DNA of 29,232 nt from UBA525 sp964589765 (GCA_964589765.1 CAZPUM010000016.1:1-29232); one strand, 5' to 3'. Positions 14,093 through 21,984 are shown, numbered from the stretch's first letter. Notes: generated by a model from the letters alone, not told the origin. Made by a program: numbers and translations.

Positions 14093-14141
14093 GAGATACT
14101 TGACTCTAAAAATAACGCGTTGAGCGATTGGGGGTTAGCGC

Positions 14142-17100
14142 ATGAACATTAAATTGATGATTACACTAATTACTACTGTTTTTTTAGTTCTAATGATGTC
14201 TGCTGGCGTTTCGGCAGAAACTGACACCGACGGTGATGGTGTGTATGATGTTGATGACAACTGTCCTTTGGTCGCGAACGCCGACCAGGCGGATGTTGAT
14301 GGCGACGACGTCGGCGATGTGTGCGACACGTACTTTTGCATCTCGACCGGCGAGGAGCTCTGCGGCGACGAGATCGACAACAATTGCGACGGATTTGTTG
14401 ATGAAGACTGCCCAACGTGCGGCGACGCCCTCTGCAACGGCGAAGAGACGTGCAGCTCCTGCCCAGAGGATTGCGGGGTATGCGATGGTGATACTGATGG
14501 TGACGGCATCCTCGATGACGTAGACAACTGCCCCGACGACGCGAATGCTAACCAGACAGATGCTGACGGTGATGGTTATGACGCTGCTTGTGATTGCAAC
14601 GACAATAATCCTAACTCGTGGAGAATTGACTCCTATTACTATGATGCCGACGGCGACACGTATCACGCTNNNNNNNNNNNNNNNNNNNNNNNNNNNNNNN
14701 NNNNNNNNNNNNNNNNNNNNNNNNNNNNNNNNNNNNNNNNNNNNNNNNNNNNNNNNNNNNNNNNNNNNNTTGACTCCTATTACTATGATGCCGACGGCGA
14801 CACGTATCACGCTTGGGGTTTGTCGAACATGGATGGTGATGACAAGATAGCTATCTGTTACGGCGCTGAAATCCCGGAGGATTATTCTAATACGACTGAA
14901 GGCAGGGACTGCAACGACAATAATTCTGCCTCGTGGAGAATTGACTCCTATTACTATGATGCCGACGGCGACACGTATCACGCTTGGGGTTTGTCCAACA
15001 TGGATGATCAGGACCAGATAGCTATCTGTTACGGCGCTGAAATCCCTGAGGATTATTCTAGTAAGACTGAAGGCAGAGACTGCGACGACAATAATGAGAG
15101 CGTCAATCCCGGCATGGTGGAGATCTGCGCTAATGGCGTCGATGATGATTGCGACGGCGATGTTGATTGCGATGATGCAGACTGCGCTGATGATGCGTTC
15201 TGTTCAGCTTGTGTGCCTAGTGAGACAGTTCTCGACGAGATTCCGGAAGGAAGCCTCTCAACATGGAGCTATGTCAATACTTACACATCATATAGCACAA
15301 GTGAAGTTGTCTCGTCGTATGATAGTACGACCGCAATTGAATCAGAAGTAACGGGGAATACAGTTTCCTACTGTCCTGCTCGTGGCTTGGAGAAGGTCTA
15401 TGACGTGTCAGGCTCATCTGCGACTACAGCATTGAAGGCCTACTTTGAATTCACGTCAGACCTTACATACTATAACTTCCCTTTCATCCAAGTCCAACTC
15501 CTTGATGAAGATGACGAACTGCTCGCCAATCATTTTTGGTATGGTAAGGACGTTGTGGGTGGTCTATATCAGACCTATATCGCTGCGGATCCGGATTTCT
15601 ACACGGAATTCCCCGGAGCGGCAGGTTACTACACTATGGATTTGAGTGTCATGGGGGACATTGAATATGCTAAAGTGAAAGTGCTGATACTCAACTATGT
15701 TTGTATAGGAACGAACAGCATCACTTTTGACCACCTCGTGTTCTACGACGGTTGTCCGGCAGAAGAACCTGGGCAGGTGATTGTTACTCTGTCAGAGAAC
15801 AATCCCTCAGAAGTCTACCAGGATGAGGCCTTCGACTTCGCAGTTAACGTGACGTGTGAGGATGGTGTTTGTGGTGATGTGGAGTTGACACTGGATCCTA
15901 CGCCAACTTCAATTAGGATGCTCATTTATAACCCTAATAGCTATGACTTGAGTGGTTCTGTTTCGTGCAATCTTGGGGGTTATGCTTATGGTGATTTGCC
16001 ATATGAGTATTTAAGCGAAAATGGTGTTGAGATAACATACTGGTGCGATAGTACTGTTGTTGACGCGAGTGTGCTTGAAAACTTTGATGTCCTATATCTT
16101 GGTCGTTCAAGAGGGCATGGTTATGTTAATTCCTCTGACCTTCGGGACTGGGTTGCCGAAGGTGGTGGCGTCATACTAGAGAGCAATGGTGACAACTACG
16201 AGCCAGGAACTTACACGTATATTTGGTCGAGTATCTACGATATTTTCGGTTATGAGAACTGTCCTAACATTGAAATGAGTGACAACTCAGGAGGAGGGCC
16301 TTTAACTAAGACTGTTGAGCACCCTATTTGGGAGGGAGTTACAAGCAGTGTTGGAGATAACAGAGGTCTTTATGAAAATGAACTCGCTGACTTGTGCATT
16401 GGTAGCGGAACTAAGATAGGCTCTTCTGCTACAGGAGAACAAAATCCTATGGTGAACGAGTTTGGTAATGGACGCACATACTCTGGTGTTGAACTTTACT
16501 ACAATGTTAACGAGGATACACAGCGTTACTTCCTTAATGTTGTGCGCTGGGTCTCTCAAGGTGGTAAAGGTGTCATCCCCATGTTCGATGATTGGACTGT
16601 TGAGCCGTTTTACACGACTGACCAAAACCCAACTGATGGTTCTTACGACGACTGCCTTGCCGATATGCAAGAAGGAGACTCTTGTGAAGTGACATGGAGT
16701 GTCATCCCGAAGGGCAAGGACCAATCTTTGCACACTTTCTTTGCGCTTGCTAACTGGACGGGCAGTGTGAACGGCTCGGAATCTGAGCACACGCAAATTA
16801 GGATTATCGTGCCTACATGCGACGATAGCATCCTGAACGGCGACGAGACGAATGTTGATTGCGGCGGCAGCTGTGGCGGGTATTGGTATGGCGACGCCTG
16901 TAACGAAAACCCGAGCACGTGCGGCGACGGCCTCATCACAGGCGCTGAAGAGTGCGATGATGGCAACACGAATGATGGTGACGGTTGTGGTAAGTCATGT
17001 ACTGTCGAAGTTGTCACTTCCAGAGGAGGTGGCAGTGGTGGCGGATGCCCTTACGGTACGCGCTACGAGAACAATCGTTGTGTGAGCACACAGTCAACTA

Positions 17101-17372
17101 CCCCAACCAAAGAAATTGACGACGAGGTCAGTGTTGATTCAAGCAGTGATGACGAAGATGAACAGAAAGACGGTGGCGTAGAACAATTCGTTGCATCGGC
17201 TGAACCTGAGGACGTTATTGAACCCGTTGTTGCTGAAGAAACTGAGAATGATAACCTCATAACAGGTCAGGTAACAGGGGATGTGGGTACTGGAACCTCG
17301 TTGCTATGGTTACTTGTTCCTCTGGGGTTGATTGTCATTATTGGTGGCGTCTTTCTCTGGAAGAAGAAATAA
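14142..17372 (+). CDS. Large secreted, membrane-anchored protein with calcium-binding-type repeats
   Basis: About 1076 codons as assembled, with a 100-N gap inside. Signal peptide at about 1-25. Thrombospondin type-3-like Asp-rich repeats (TDGDGVYDVDDNCP) follow at about 27-63 and 115-155. MopE-like Cys/Asp units (CGDEIDNNCDGFVDEDCP, DCDDNN) flank a 57-residue repeat (DSYYYDADGDTYHAWGLSNM), of which at least three copies are seen. An Ig-like stretch and, at about 591-811, an alpha/beta domain resembling class I glutamine-amidotransferase/ThuA folds follow (LIYNPN, VLYLGRSRGHG, GGGVILESNG). A DUF4215-type Cys repeat (CGDGLITGAEECDDGNTNDG) lies at about 927-955. The C-terminus has a Glu/Asp/Ser stalk, a transmembrane helix at about 1054-1073 and WKKK. 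Adhesion or metal-dependent surface structure is inferred. Confidence 0.88.
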   Translation: MNIKLMITLITTVFLVLMMSAGVSAETDTDGDGVYDVDDNCPLVANADQADVDGDDVGDVCDTYFCISTGEELCGDEIDNNCDGFVDEDCPTCGDALCNGEETCSSCPEDCGVCDGDTDGDGILDDVDNCPDDANANQTDADGDGYDAACDCNDNNPNSWRIDSYYYDADGDTYHAXXXXXXXXXXXXXXXXXXXXXXXXXXXXXXXXXXDSYYYDADGDTYHAWGLSNMDGDDKIAICYGAEIPEDYSNTTEGRDCNDNNSASWRIDSYYYDADGDTYHAWGLSNMDDQDQIAICYGAEIPEDYSSKTEGRDCDDNNESVNPGMVEICANGVDDDCDGDVDCDDADCADDAFCSACVPSETVLDEIPEGSLSTWSYVNTYTSYSTSEVVSSYDSTTAIESEVTGNTVSYCPARGLEKVYDVSGSSATTALKAYFEFTSDLTYYNFPFIQVQLLDEDDELLANHFWYGKDVVGGLYQTYIAADPDFYTEFPGAAGYYTMDLSVMGDIEYAKVKVLILNYVCIGTNSITFDHLVFYDGCPAEEPGQVIVTLSENNPSEVYQDEAFDFAVNVTCEDGVCGDVELTLDPTPTSIRMLIYNPNSYDLSGSVSCNLGGYAYGDLPYEYLSENGVEITYWCDSTVVDASVLENFDVLYLGRSRGHGYVNSSDLRDWVAEGGGVILESNGDNYEPGTYTYIWSSIYDIFGYENCPNIEMSDNSGGGPLTKTVEHPIWEGVTSSVGDNRGLYENELADLCIGSGTKIGSSATGEQNPMVNEFGNGRTYSGVELYYNVNEDTQRYFLNVVRWVSQGGKGVIPMFDDWTVEPFYTTDQNPTDGSYDDCLADMQEGDSCEVTWSVIPKGKDQSLHTFFALANWTGSVNGSESEHTQIRIIVPTCDDSILNGDETNVDCGGSCGGYWYGDACNENPSTCGDGLITGAEECDDGNTNDGDGCGKSCTVEVVTSRGGGSGGGCPYGTRYENNRCVSTQSTTPTKEIDDEVSVDSSSDDEDEQKDGGVEQFVASAEPEDVIEPVVAEETENDNLITGQVTGDVGTGTSLLWLLVPLGLIVIIGGVFLWKKK
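14626..15111 (+). repeat. 171-bp in-frame tandem repeats interrupted by an assembly gap
   Basis: The near-identical DNA beginning TTGACTCCTATTAC occurs at 14626, 14770 and 14941. The last two copies are 171 bp apart (57 codons). The first copy is cut after 44 bp by the N run. The apparent 144-bp spacing of copies 1 and 2 is an artefact of the placeholder gap. Confidence 0.9.
14670..14769. other. Assembly gap (100 N)
   Basis: Exactly 100 undefined bases inside a tandem repeat, a standard scaffolding placeholder. The true length is unknown; repeat phase predicts 127 bp plus a multiple of 171 bp. Confidence 0.97.
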
Positions 17373-17389
17373 TTTTTTTTCTTTTTTTT
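17373..17389 (+). terminator. Oligo-T terminator after the large surface protein
   Basis: Two T runs (8 and 8 bases split by C) directly follow the TAA stop, as in archaeal intrinsic termination. Confidence 0.55.
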
Positions 17390-17442
17390 AATTAAAATTT
17401 TGTGGTTTTAGAAAATAAATATCTTAAAATTGGTATTCGTGA

Positions 17443-17586
17443 AACCCCTCATTCTATTTGAAGAAACTGAAAGGGACCAAGCTTTGGTGTTTGAGAATAG
17501 TAAAATATAGAGCTATTGTTGATGTTATTGTGAAAGGAAAAAGAATTATAGTTCTCAGGATAGGAAAACGAAACAGCACATATTAG
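17443..17586 (+). pseudogene. C-terminal remnant of a RelE-family toxin gene
   Basis: Between the stop at 17440-17442 and the TAG at 17584-17586, one frame encodes 47 residues, including NPSFYLKKLKGTKLWCLRI, then YRAIVDVIVKGKR and IIVLRIGKR. This is the typical C-terminal half of RelE/YoeB-like toxins (NP.. KLKG..LWRLR..YR ... IGHR...Y). There is no ATG start, no N-terminal half and no antitoxin gene beside it, so it reads as a decayed toxin-antitoxin locus. The codons remain free of stops through the conserved part, so decay may be recent. Confidence 0.65.
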
Positions 17587-17604
17587 TTACATTTCTAATA
17601 CCTT

Positions 17605-17613
17605 TATAAACAG
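17605..17613 (+). promoter_or_regulatory. TATA box of the small Cys-rich secreted protein
   Basis: TTTATAAAC occurs about 30-38 bp upstream of the ATG at 17642. The ribosome-binding site GGGTGAT sits 4 nt before the start, so expression signals are strong. Confidence 0.6.
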
Positions 17614-17641
17614 GAATTCTTGTGTAAAACTGGGTGATAAC

Positions 17642-17881
17642 ATGCAGAAAGTATTGATTGCAATTGCATTATTTGGAGTATTCGCACTAGTTCTAACGGC
17701 TATAACTGTTCAGCAGGCCAGCGCGGAAGAGATTGTCAAAGAGCCTATAGTTAAGAAATCTTACGGTGGTTGCGGCGGCGACTGTCCCTACAAAGGCGAT
17801 TGTGGTGGCGACGGTCTTAGACTACATGACGGAAGTTGTGGTGGCGAATGTGGTCAGAAGAACTGTGGTTGCGGACGCTAA
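17642..17881 (+). CDS. Small secreted Gly/Cys-rich peptide
   Basis: A 79-residue precursor: a clear signal peptide at about residues 1-28 (MQKVLIAIALFGVFALVLTA ... ASA), then about 50 residues with seven Cys in GGC, GDC and GEC contexts, plus many Gly and Asp. No family is recognised. Spacing such as C-GGD-C-PYKGD-C suggests disulfides or metal binding. It has its own TATA box, a good ribosome-binding site (GGTGAT) and a T-run terminator at 17885-17891, so it is a well-marked single gene. It could be a surface matrix component, a metal-binding peptide or a bacteriocin-like peptide; nothing seen decides between these. Confidence 0.75.
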   Translation: MQKVLIAIALFGVFALVLTAITVQQASAEEIVKEPIVKKSYGGCGGDCPYKGDCGGDGLRLHDGSCGGECGQKNCGCGR

Positions 17882-17884
17882 TTC

Positions 17885-17891
17885 TTTTTTT
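17885..17891 (+). terminator. Oligo-T terminator after the Cys-rich peptide
   Basis: Seven T residues begin 4 nt after the stop codon. Confidence 0.45.
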
Positions 17892-17992
17892 CAATTTATT
17901 TTGAAGTCATATACGAGTCTGTTAATTTCTAATCCCGACATTATGGTGGAATACAGGTTTTTAGGGCAGGTCCTGAAGCAGGTTATCCTAAT

Positions 17993-18310
17993 TTAACCCA
18001 TTTCAATTTTCTTCACACATATTTCTTTTTGTAAATCTTTATGGATTTTATCACATATAGATTTATCCATAAGAGCATAGGCGACTCTTGAATAGCAGAC
18101 ATCTTTTCCTGAATCGCTAGGAAAATCAAATGAATTACATGTCTCAATATCCTTAGTTATATCAACAACTTCACCCACACAAGTGGAAATAAACACGGAT
18201 TCTAATGAACTACAGAGTGTCGGGTCTTTCTGAATAATGGCTTTACATGTTGTTTGTATCCTTTCGTTTCCAATCTCATCACAAGATCCTTCACTAATCT
18301 TATCTGCTTT
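17993..18310 (-). CDS. C-terminal part of a Cys-containing secreted-type protein (5' end in gap)
   Basis: 106 codons continue out of the N run and end at a TAG at 17993. The sequence has regularly spaced Cys in short helical units (IIQKDPTLCSSLESVFISTC, TCNSF, DVCYSRVAYALMDKSICDKI), a pattern I associate with archaeal extracytoplasmic helical repeat proteins, though I cannot name a family. The 5' part is missing. It should not be joined to the peptide on the other side of the gap, which looks like a different small protein. It is probably the last gene of the minus-strand operon running from 21952. Confidence 0.6.
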   Translation of the reverse strand, partial: KADKISEGSCDEIGNERIQTTCKAIIQKDPTLCSSLESVFISTCVGEVVDITKDIETCNSFDFPSDSGKDVCYSRVAYALMDKSICDKIHKDLQKEICVKKIEMG

Positions 18311-18410
18311 NNNNNNNNNNNNNNNNNNNNNNNNNNNNNNNNNNNNNNNNNNNNNNNNNNNNNNNNNNNNNNNNNNNNNNNNNNNNNNNNNNNNNNNNNN
18401 NNNNNNNNNN
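18311..18410. other. Assembly gap (100 N)
   Basis: Exactly 100 undefined bases, a scaffolding placeholder of unknown real size. It lies inside the minus-strand operon, and any frame running through it is artificial. Confidence 0.97.
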
Positions 18411-18538
18411 CAGGGGCATATGTTACAAGGTCCGCGTTTGTTGGGCCTTATTGTAGGGTTTGCTAGAGGTCTGTTCACATTATCCACTTCAAGAACGTGA
18501 ACATTATCAGGGTGGTTACAGATACATAGTTCAGTCAT
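18411..18538 (-). CDS. N-terminal part of a small Cys/His zinc-type protein (3' end in gap)
   Basis: 42 codons from the ATG at 18538 read MTELCICNHPDNVHVLEVDN and then, near the gap, GPCNICPC. The C-x-C-x-H ... H ... C-x-x-C-x-C arrangement resembles very short zinc-binding proteins (often under 50 residues) common in archaea, so the gene probably ends just inside the gap. The start overlaps the aldo/keto reductase stop by 8 nt, so it belongs to the same operon. Confidence 0.55.
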
Positions 18539-19343
18539 TAAAATCAGCCCACGTTGGGTTTATTAGTCTTTTTTTCTCCTGTATGGCGTTTATTTTTGCG
18601 ATGTCTTTGCTTTCAAGAGTGAATTCTAAGGAATCGAAATTTTCGTGTAGGTGGTCAAAAGAAGTGGCTTTGGGGATAACAAAAATTCCCTTTTGCATTA
18701 GCCACCTTAAAGCAACTTGTGCAGGAGTCATTCCGTATTTCTCAGCAACCTCTTTTAGGAGCTCATGATGTACAATCTCACCCCTTGCCAGAGGACTGTA
18801 TGCGATAACTTTTATGCTCTGCTCCTGGCAGAAAAGTCTCAAGTCCTCTTGATTCAACAAGGGATGATACTCAACTTGGTTAGCAGAGATTGCCACACCT
18901 TCCCTTCCGGCTATCACAAGTGCTTCCTCTAGTTGTCGTATTGTAAAGTTGCTGACACCGACGCTTTTGACTTTTCCTTCATTGATAAGTCTCTTGAAAC
19001 CCTTCGCTATTTCGGAAAAGTTCTGCTCTTTTTTTGGCCAATGGAGCAACAGAAGGTCTATTGTATCCACGCCCAGTTTTCTAATAGAATTTAATCCTTC
19101 TTTGTAGACCTTATCAGCATTAAGTGTATCAGGCCAGATTTTTGTTGTGATAAATACTTCCTCTTGCCCAAATTCACGGAGCGCTTTTCCTATGGCCTCT
19201 TCGTTTCCGTACATCTGCGCAGTGTCAATATGCCTGTATCCTATTTCTAGGGCTTTTTTTACAATCTCAGTACACTCTTCACCTTGGATCTGCCACGTGC
19301 CGAGTCCAATAGGTGGTGGTGCTATCAACTGAGCGCCCTTCAT
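18531..19343 (-). CDS. Aldo/keto reductase
   Basis: A 270-residue NADPH-dependent TIM-barrel oxidoreductase reducing aldehydes or ketones. The catalytic tetrad is visible: Asp40 and Tyr45 in YRHIDTAQMYGNE, Lys68 in TTKIW and His101 in LLLLHWP. The phosphate-binding IPKATS loop near the C-terminus is also present. Length matches the AKR5-like bacterial and archaeal group (about 270-280). The ATG overlaps the upstream gene stop as ATGA, and its own stop overlaps the next gene by 8 nt. The substrate cannot be read from the sequence. Its place in an operon of secreted proteins is unexplained; detoxification of reactive aldehydes is one possibility. Confidence 0.93.
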   Translation of the reverse strand: MKGAQLIAPPPIGLGTWQIQGEECTEIVKKALEIGYRHIDTAQMYGNEEAIGKALREFGQEEVFITTKIWPDTLNADKVYKEGLNSIRKLGVDTIDLLLLHWPKKEQNFSEIAKGFKRLINEGKVKSVGVSNFTIRQLEEALVIAGREGVAISANQVEYHPLLNQEDLRLFCQEQSIKVIAYSPLARGEIVHHELLKEVAEKYGMTPAQVALRWLMQKGIFVIPKATSFDHLHENFDSLEFTLESKDIAKINAIQEKKRLINPTWADFND

Positions 19344-19876
19344 TCACGTGCCTCTCTTCGCTCCTTTGGTGTCATCTCTTGCCATGCTTCTTGGGCTTTC
19401 TTAATATTCTCTTCTCTTGCTTCCTGTTGAGCTTTAGTAGGTTTTTCTTTCTCAGATATGTTAGGTCTAGGTTTCGCTTCGAAAATATCCCCTTTAACGT
19501 GTTTAGGTTCTGAACCGAGCTGGTCTAGAACATTCTGAACATCTTCGTCATCAGTTACAAGAGTATCTCCTTCTACGTGAGCATCGTCCTTGTGGATGAG
19601 CCACTTTTGTGTGTCCCATGAACCGGATTTTCTGTGACCTGCCACTCTCTGCGTGTGGCCTTCTCTTCCTATGTCTTGTGTTCTGAAGGAAGTAAACTGG
19701 TTCTTATCTCTCACTTCGACGTGATAGTAATCTCCTTCTCCGCCCGCTCCAGGCTTTTTCCTGGCTCGTCCAGAAGGTTGTGATCTAGAGCGCTCGGTCT
19801 TTGACATATCTTTCCACTTTTCTTGCGCCTTCTTCACATTTTTCTTTGCTGCTTTTCTTTGTTTTTCAGTAATCAT
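19340..19876 (-). CDS. Conserved hypothetical protein with duplicated terminal helix motif
   Basis: A 178-residue, highly charged, soluble protein. A helical motif occurs at both ends: KKNVKKAQEKWKDMSKTER at about 13-31 and EENIKKAQEAWQEMTPKERR at about 155-174. The middle (about 47-140) is a compact domain with DYYHVEVRDKNQFTSFRTQD, RKSGSWDTQKWLIHKDDAH and a KHVKGDIF segment. I recognise the general type from uncharacterised archaeal and bacterial proteins but know no function. The repeat motif resembles short DNA- or RNA-binding helices. It is 3 nt downstream of a membrane protein gene and overlaps the aldo/keto reductase start by 4 nt. Confidence 0.7.
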   Translation of the reverse strand: MITEKQRKAAKKNVKKAQEKWKDMSKTERSRSQPSGRARKKPGAGGEGDYYHVEVRDKNQFTSFRTQDIGREGHTQRVAGHRKSGSWDTQKWLIHKDDAHVEGDTLVTDDEDVQNVLDQLGSEPKHVKGDIFEAKPRPNISEKEKPTKAQQEAREENIKKAQEAWQEMTPKERREARE

Positions 19877-19879
19877 AAT

Positions 19880-20164
19880 TCACCCCAGTAATGATGCAAC
19901 CCATCCTGGCAGCACTCCAAGGAGTGCCATAAGCACCCCTGCGGTGGTGTAAGAGGGCCAGTTGGCAGGGTTCTTGAAATAGGAAATGACTGCCAGGATG
20001 AGATTGATTATGAGTGCTAGCACACCGAAGTATGCCATATAAAGAAAGAAAACTAGGCCGGAAAATTTTCCCAGCTCTAGTGTCATGTCAAACAGGCCTA
20101 TTCCTAAAAACGCCACCAGATAAATGATGCCGTTAGCGTACAAGATGTCTTTGTTTAACTTCAT
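19880..20164 (-). CDS. Small three-helix membrane protein
   Basis: A 94-residue protein with three hydrophobic segments at about 8-26, 34-62 and 73-92, and few charges. It is not recognised. Its ATG overlaps the stop of the upstream coiled-coil protein by 4 nt (ATGA), and the following gene starts 3 nt after its stop, so it is firmly embedded in the operon. Confidence 0.7.
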   Translation of the reverse strand: MKLNKDILYANGIIYLVAFLGIGLFDMTLELGKFSGLVFFLYMAYFGVLALIINLILAVISYFKNPANWPSYTTAGVLMALLGVLPGWVASLLG

Positions 20165-20754
20165 CTTGGCTCACAGGCTGCGCCATTCCAGCACATTCCT
20201 TCACCACAGTCACAAGAGTCAGTTATGACTTGAGCACATAGATCTCCGGCATTACACTTGTCAGCGCAGGCGTTACTGAAAGTTCTCCATTCTCCGCCTG
20301 TCCTTGTACAAAGTTCCGCTTTGTCAGGTCTCAGTTCGGTTTCAGTCTCTTCAATCGCCTGTTCAACAGTGTTAAGCGCGTTAGCACTTCCTGACCTGAG
20401 TTCTGAACTCAGTACATACAAGTTGCTTCTTGTATCAGCCAAGAACTCCTGCATCTCAGCAGAGTATTCCTCTGTAGTCTGTTCGTATTCCTCTGCTAGA
20501 GCGTCCACATCGTCAGCAATCTCATCGGATACTTCCTCGGCCAGAATTCTAGACCTTATCATCAGGAGTTCTGTTCTAATTTCTGCAATCATCAACTGCT
20601 CCTGAGTCTCCGTGGCGAGTTCCTGGTAACTGTTTTCAACGACAGCACCGATTCTTTCGTCAACAGTGCTAATCTGCATACAGTTAGTTACTGATAGCAG
20701 TAGTGCCACAAGCGCTACAACCAAAGCTATTATTGATAGTGGTCGGCTTTTCAT
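20161..20754 (-). CDS. Membrane-anchored coiled-coil protein with Cys-rich C-terminal module
   Basis: A 197-residue protein. Residues about 7-24 form a signal anchor followed by Cys25, so lipid attachment is conceivable. Residues about 30-140 are a long acidic coiled coil. Residues about 148-197 form a Cys-rich module (CTRTGGEWRTFSNACADKC ... SCDCGEGMCWNGAACEP) of a type I have seen on extracytoplasmic proteins of DPANN archaea and candidate-phyla bacteria. A stalk plus disulfide-bonded head is the simplest reading. It follows a secreted-protein gene by 13 bp with a GGAGGTAAACG ribosome-binding region and overlaps the next gene by 4 nt. Confidence 0.75.
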   Translation of the reverse strand: MKSRPLSIIALVVALVALLLSVTNCMQISTVDERIGAVVENSYQELATETQEQLMIAEIRTELLMIRSRILAEEVSDEIADDVDALAEEYEQTTEEYSAEMQEFLADTRSNLYVLSSELRSGSANALNTVEQAIEETETELRPDKAELCTRTGGEWRTFSNACADKCNAGDLCAQVITDSCDCGEGMCWNGAACEPR

Positions 20755-20767
20755 CGTTTACCTCCGT

Positions 20768-21490
20768 TTAATCGCACCAGAAGTACACTGGGTCTGTTGC
20801 TGCAGGAACATCCATCCAGATTGCATTTCCGTAGATGTTGTCCTTTGTTTCAAGAGGTACTGGTGACAAAGTACAGGTCATTTGTTCACCAGGGCTCAGT
20901 ACGCCATCTCCTGTACAGACATCTTCGAATTCAGATGTTCTGTCGTAGAACAGAGTGCCATCTCCTTGTCTGTCTGCATAACTCATGGGCTTGTTTGCCT
21001 CGTATCCGTTGATGAACAAACGGGTGTTTGCTCTGTCATCGTAGTTAGTCCAACTTGTTGACTGGGTAAAGTCCCATTCTTTGTCTCCTGTGTTTTCAAT
21101 GGTCAAAGTTACTGTTCTGGTTTCCTGGTCACAGCTTAGAACTGGGAACTCATCAGAAGGTATCTCATCTTCCATGATTCCTTCATCAGTGAGTTCGTAT
21201 GTTTTTGCTCCAGGTTTTGTCACCGCGATCATTACTCCATCATCGTTCCATGGCCATTCGTCGCCCGTAAAAACCTCAGTTCCTAGGACGTCGGATGTCC
21301 TGAAAAATCGATTGTCAGGCATCTCATACAAGTCTCCTTGGTTCTTGAGGGTGGTTTCATCCGCCAGGACTACAATATCTGCGCCTGCAGGGTTATCGTA
21401 CACCATGAATCCAGAAGCGAATACAGCGGTTGTTGCGAGTATGGCTGCTGTAAATATTGCCACTATTAGTGCGTTTTTGCGACTAACCAT
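20768..21490 (-). CDS. Secreted protein of unknown function
   Basis: A 240-residue protein with a signal peptide at about 1-26 (NALIVAIFTAAILATTAVFA). The mature part is acidic and beta-rich with several Trp and four Cys (SCDQETR, EDVCTGDG, QMTCTLS, YFWCD). The TVTLTIENTGDKEWDFTQST segment followed by SPGEQMTCTLSPV resembles an Ig-like/CARDB-type fold. Family not recognised. Its ATG lies directly after the TAA of the PRC-barrel gene, with GGTG upstream. Confidence 0.75.
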   Translation of the reverse strand: MVSRKNALIVAIFTAAILATTAVFASGFMVYDNPAGADIVVLADETTLKNQGDLYEMPDNRFFRTSDVLGTEVFTGDEWPWNDDGVMIAVTKPGAKTYELTDEGIMEDEIPSDEFPVLSCDQETRTVTLTIENTGDKEWDFTQSTSWTNYDDRANTRLFINGYEANKPMSYADRQGDGTLFYDRTSEFEDVCTGDGVLSPGEQMTCTLSPVPLETKDNIYGNAIWMDVPAATDPVYFWCD

Positions 21491-21952
21491 TTACGCTTTC
21501 ACCTCTTGATTTAATAGAACATTGTAGCCTATTGTGTCTATGGCTTTTCTTGCAATCAACAGGTCGTCTTGCATTAGTCCTCTGTCAACATTAAGTGAGA
21601 TTATTTTATTCGAATCCCCTTCTCTGTTGACTTCAGTAACTTTCCCGACCTTTTTTCCTCTGGAATCAAAGACTTTCTTGCCAACAATTCCTGTCAAAGG
21701 GTCTATGTTCAACATAACGGCACTGTCTGTAATTTTCGAGATGTACTCTTTTCCGAAAAAGTGGTCAACCCCGATTAATCCAGTACTTACCCGGACACCT
21801 TCGATTGTGCCGAATTTAGGGTGTAGTTTTACTGTGTCAACTTCTCCTATGTTTTTTCCTGTTCGGCTTAGCACTTTTGTGCCGACCAATTCTTTTGCCG
21901 AAAATGCGGTCTTGTTTCTTGTACTTCCTTTTTTTGTTTGTATGGTTTCCAT
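21491..21952 (-). CDS. PRC-barrel domain protein
   Basis: A 153-residue soluble protein with two PRC-barrel-like units: ELVGTKVLSRTGKNIGEVDT near the N-terminus and DPLTGIVGKKVFDSRGKKVG in the second half. PRC barrels act in RNA processing (RimM) and photosynthetic reaction centres; stand-alone archaeal ones have unknown roles. The frame is open 33 codons further upstream, but the ATG at 21952 is preferred: GGGG lies 6 nt before it, and a TATA-like ATATATATT (minus strand, about 21985-21994) is 33-42 bp away. It is the first gene of a tightly packed minus-strand operon. Confidence 0.82.
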   Translation of the reverse strand: METIQTKKGSTRNKTAFSAKELVGTKVLSRTGKNIGEVDTVKLHPKFGTIEGVRVSTGLIGVDHFFGKEYISKITDSAVMLNIDPLTGIVGKKVFDSRGKKVGKVTEVNREGDSNKIISLNVDRGLMQDDLLIARKAIDTIGYNVLLNQEVKA

Positions 21953-21984
21953 ATTTTCCCCTGGTGTTGCGTAGATGTTTTTAC

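Noticed and set aside
14190..14981. Long antisense and alternate frames across the Asp-rich repeat region
   Set aside because: They are by-products of GAT/GAC-rich codons and of the N run in the real plus-strand gene.
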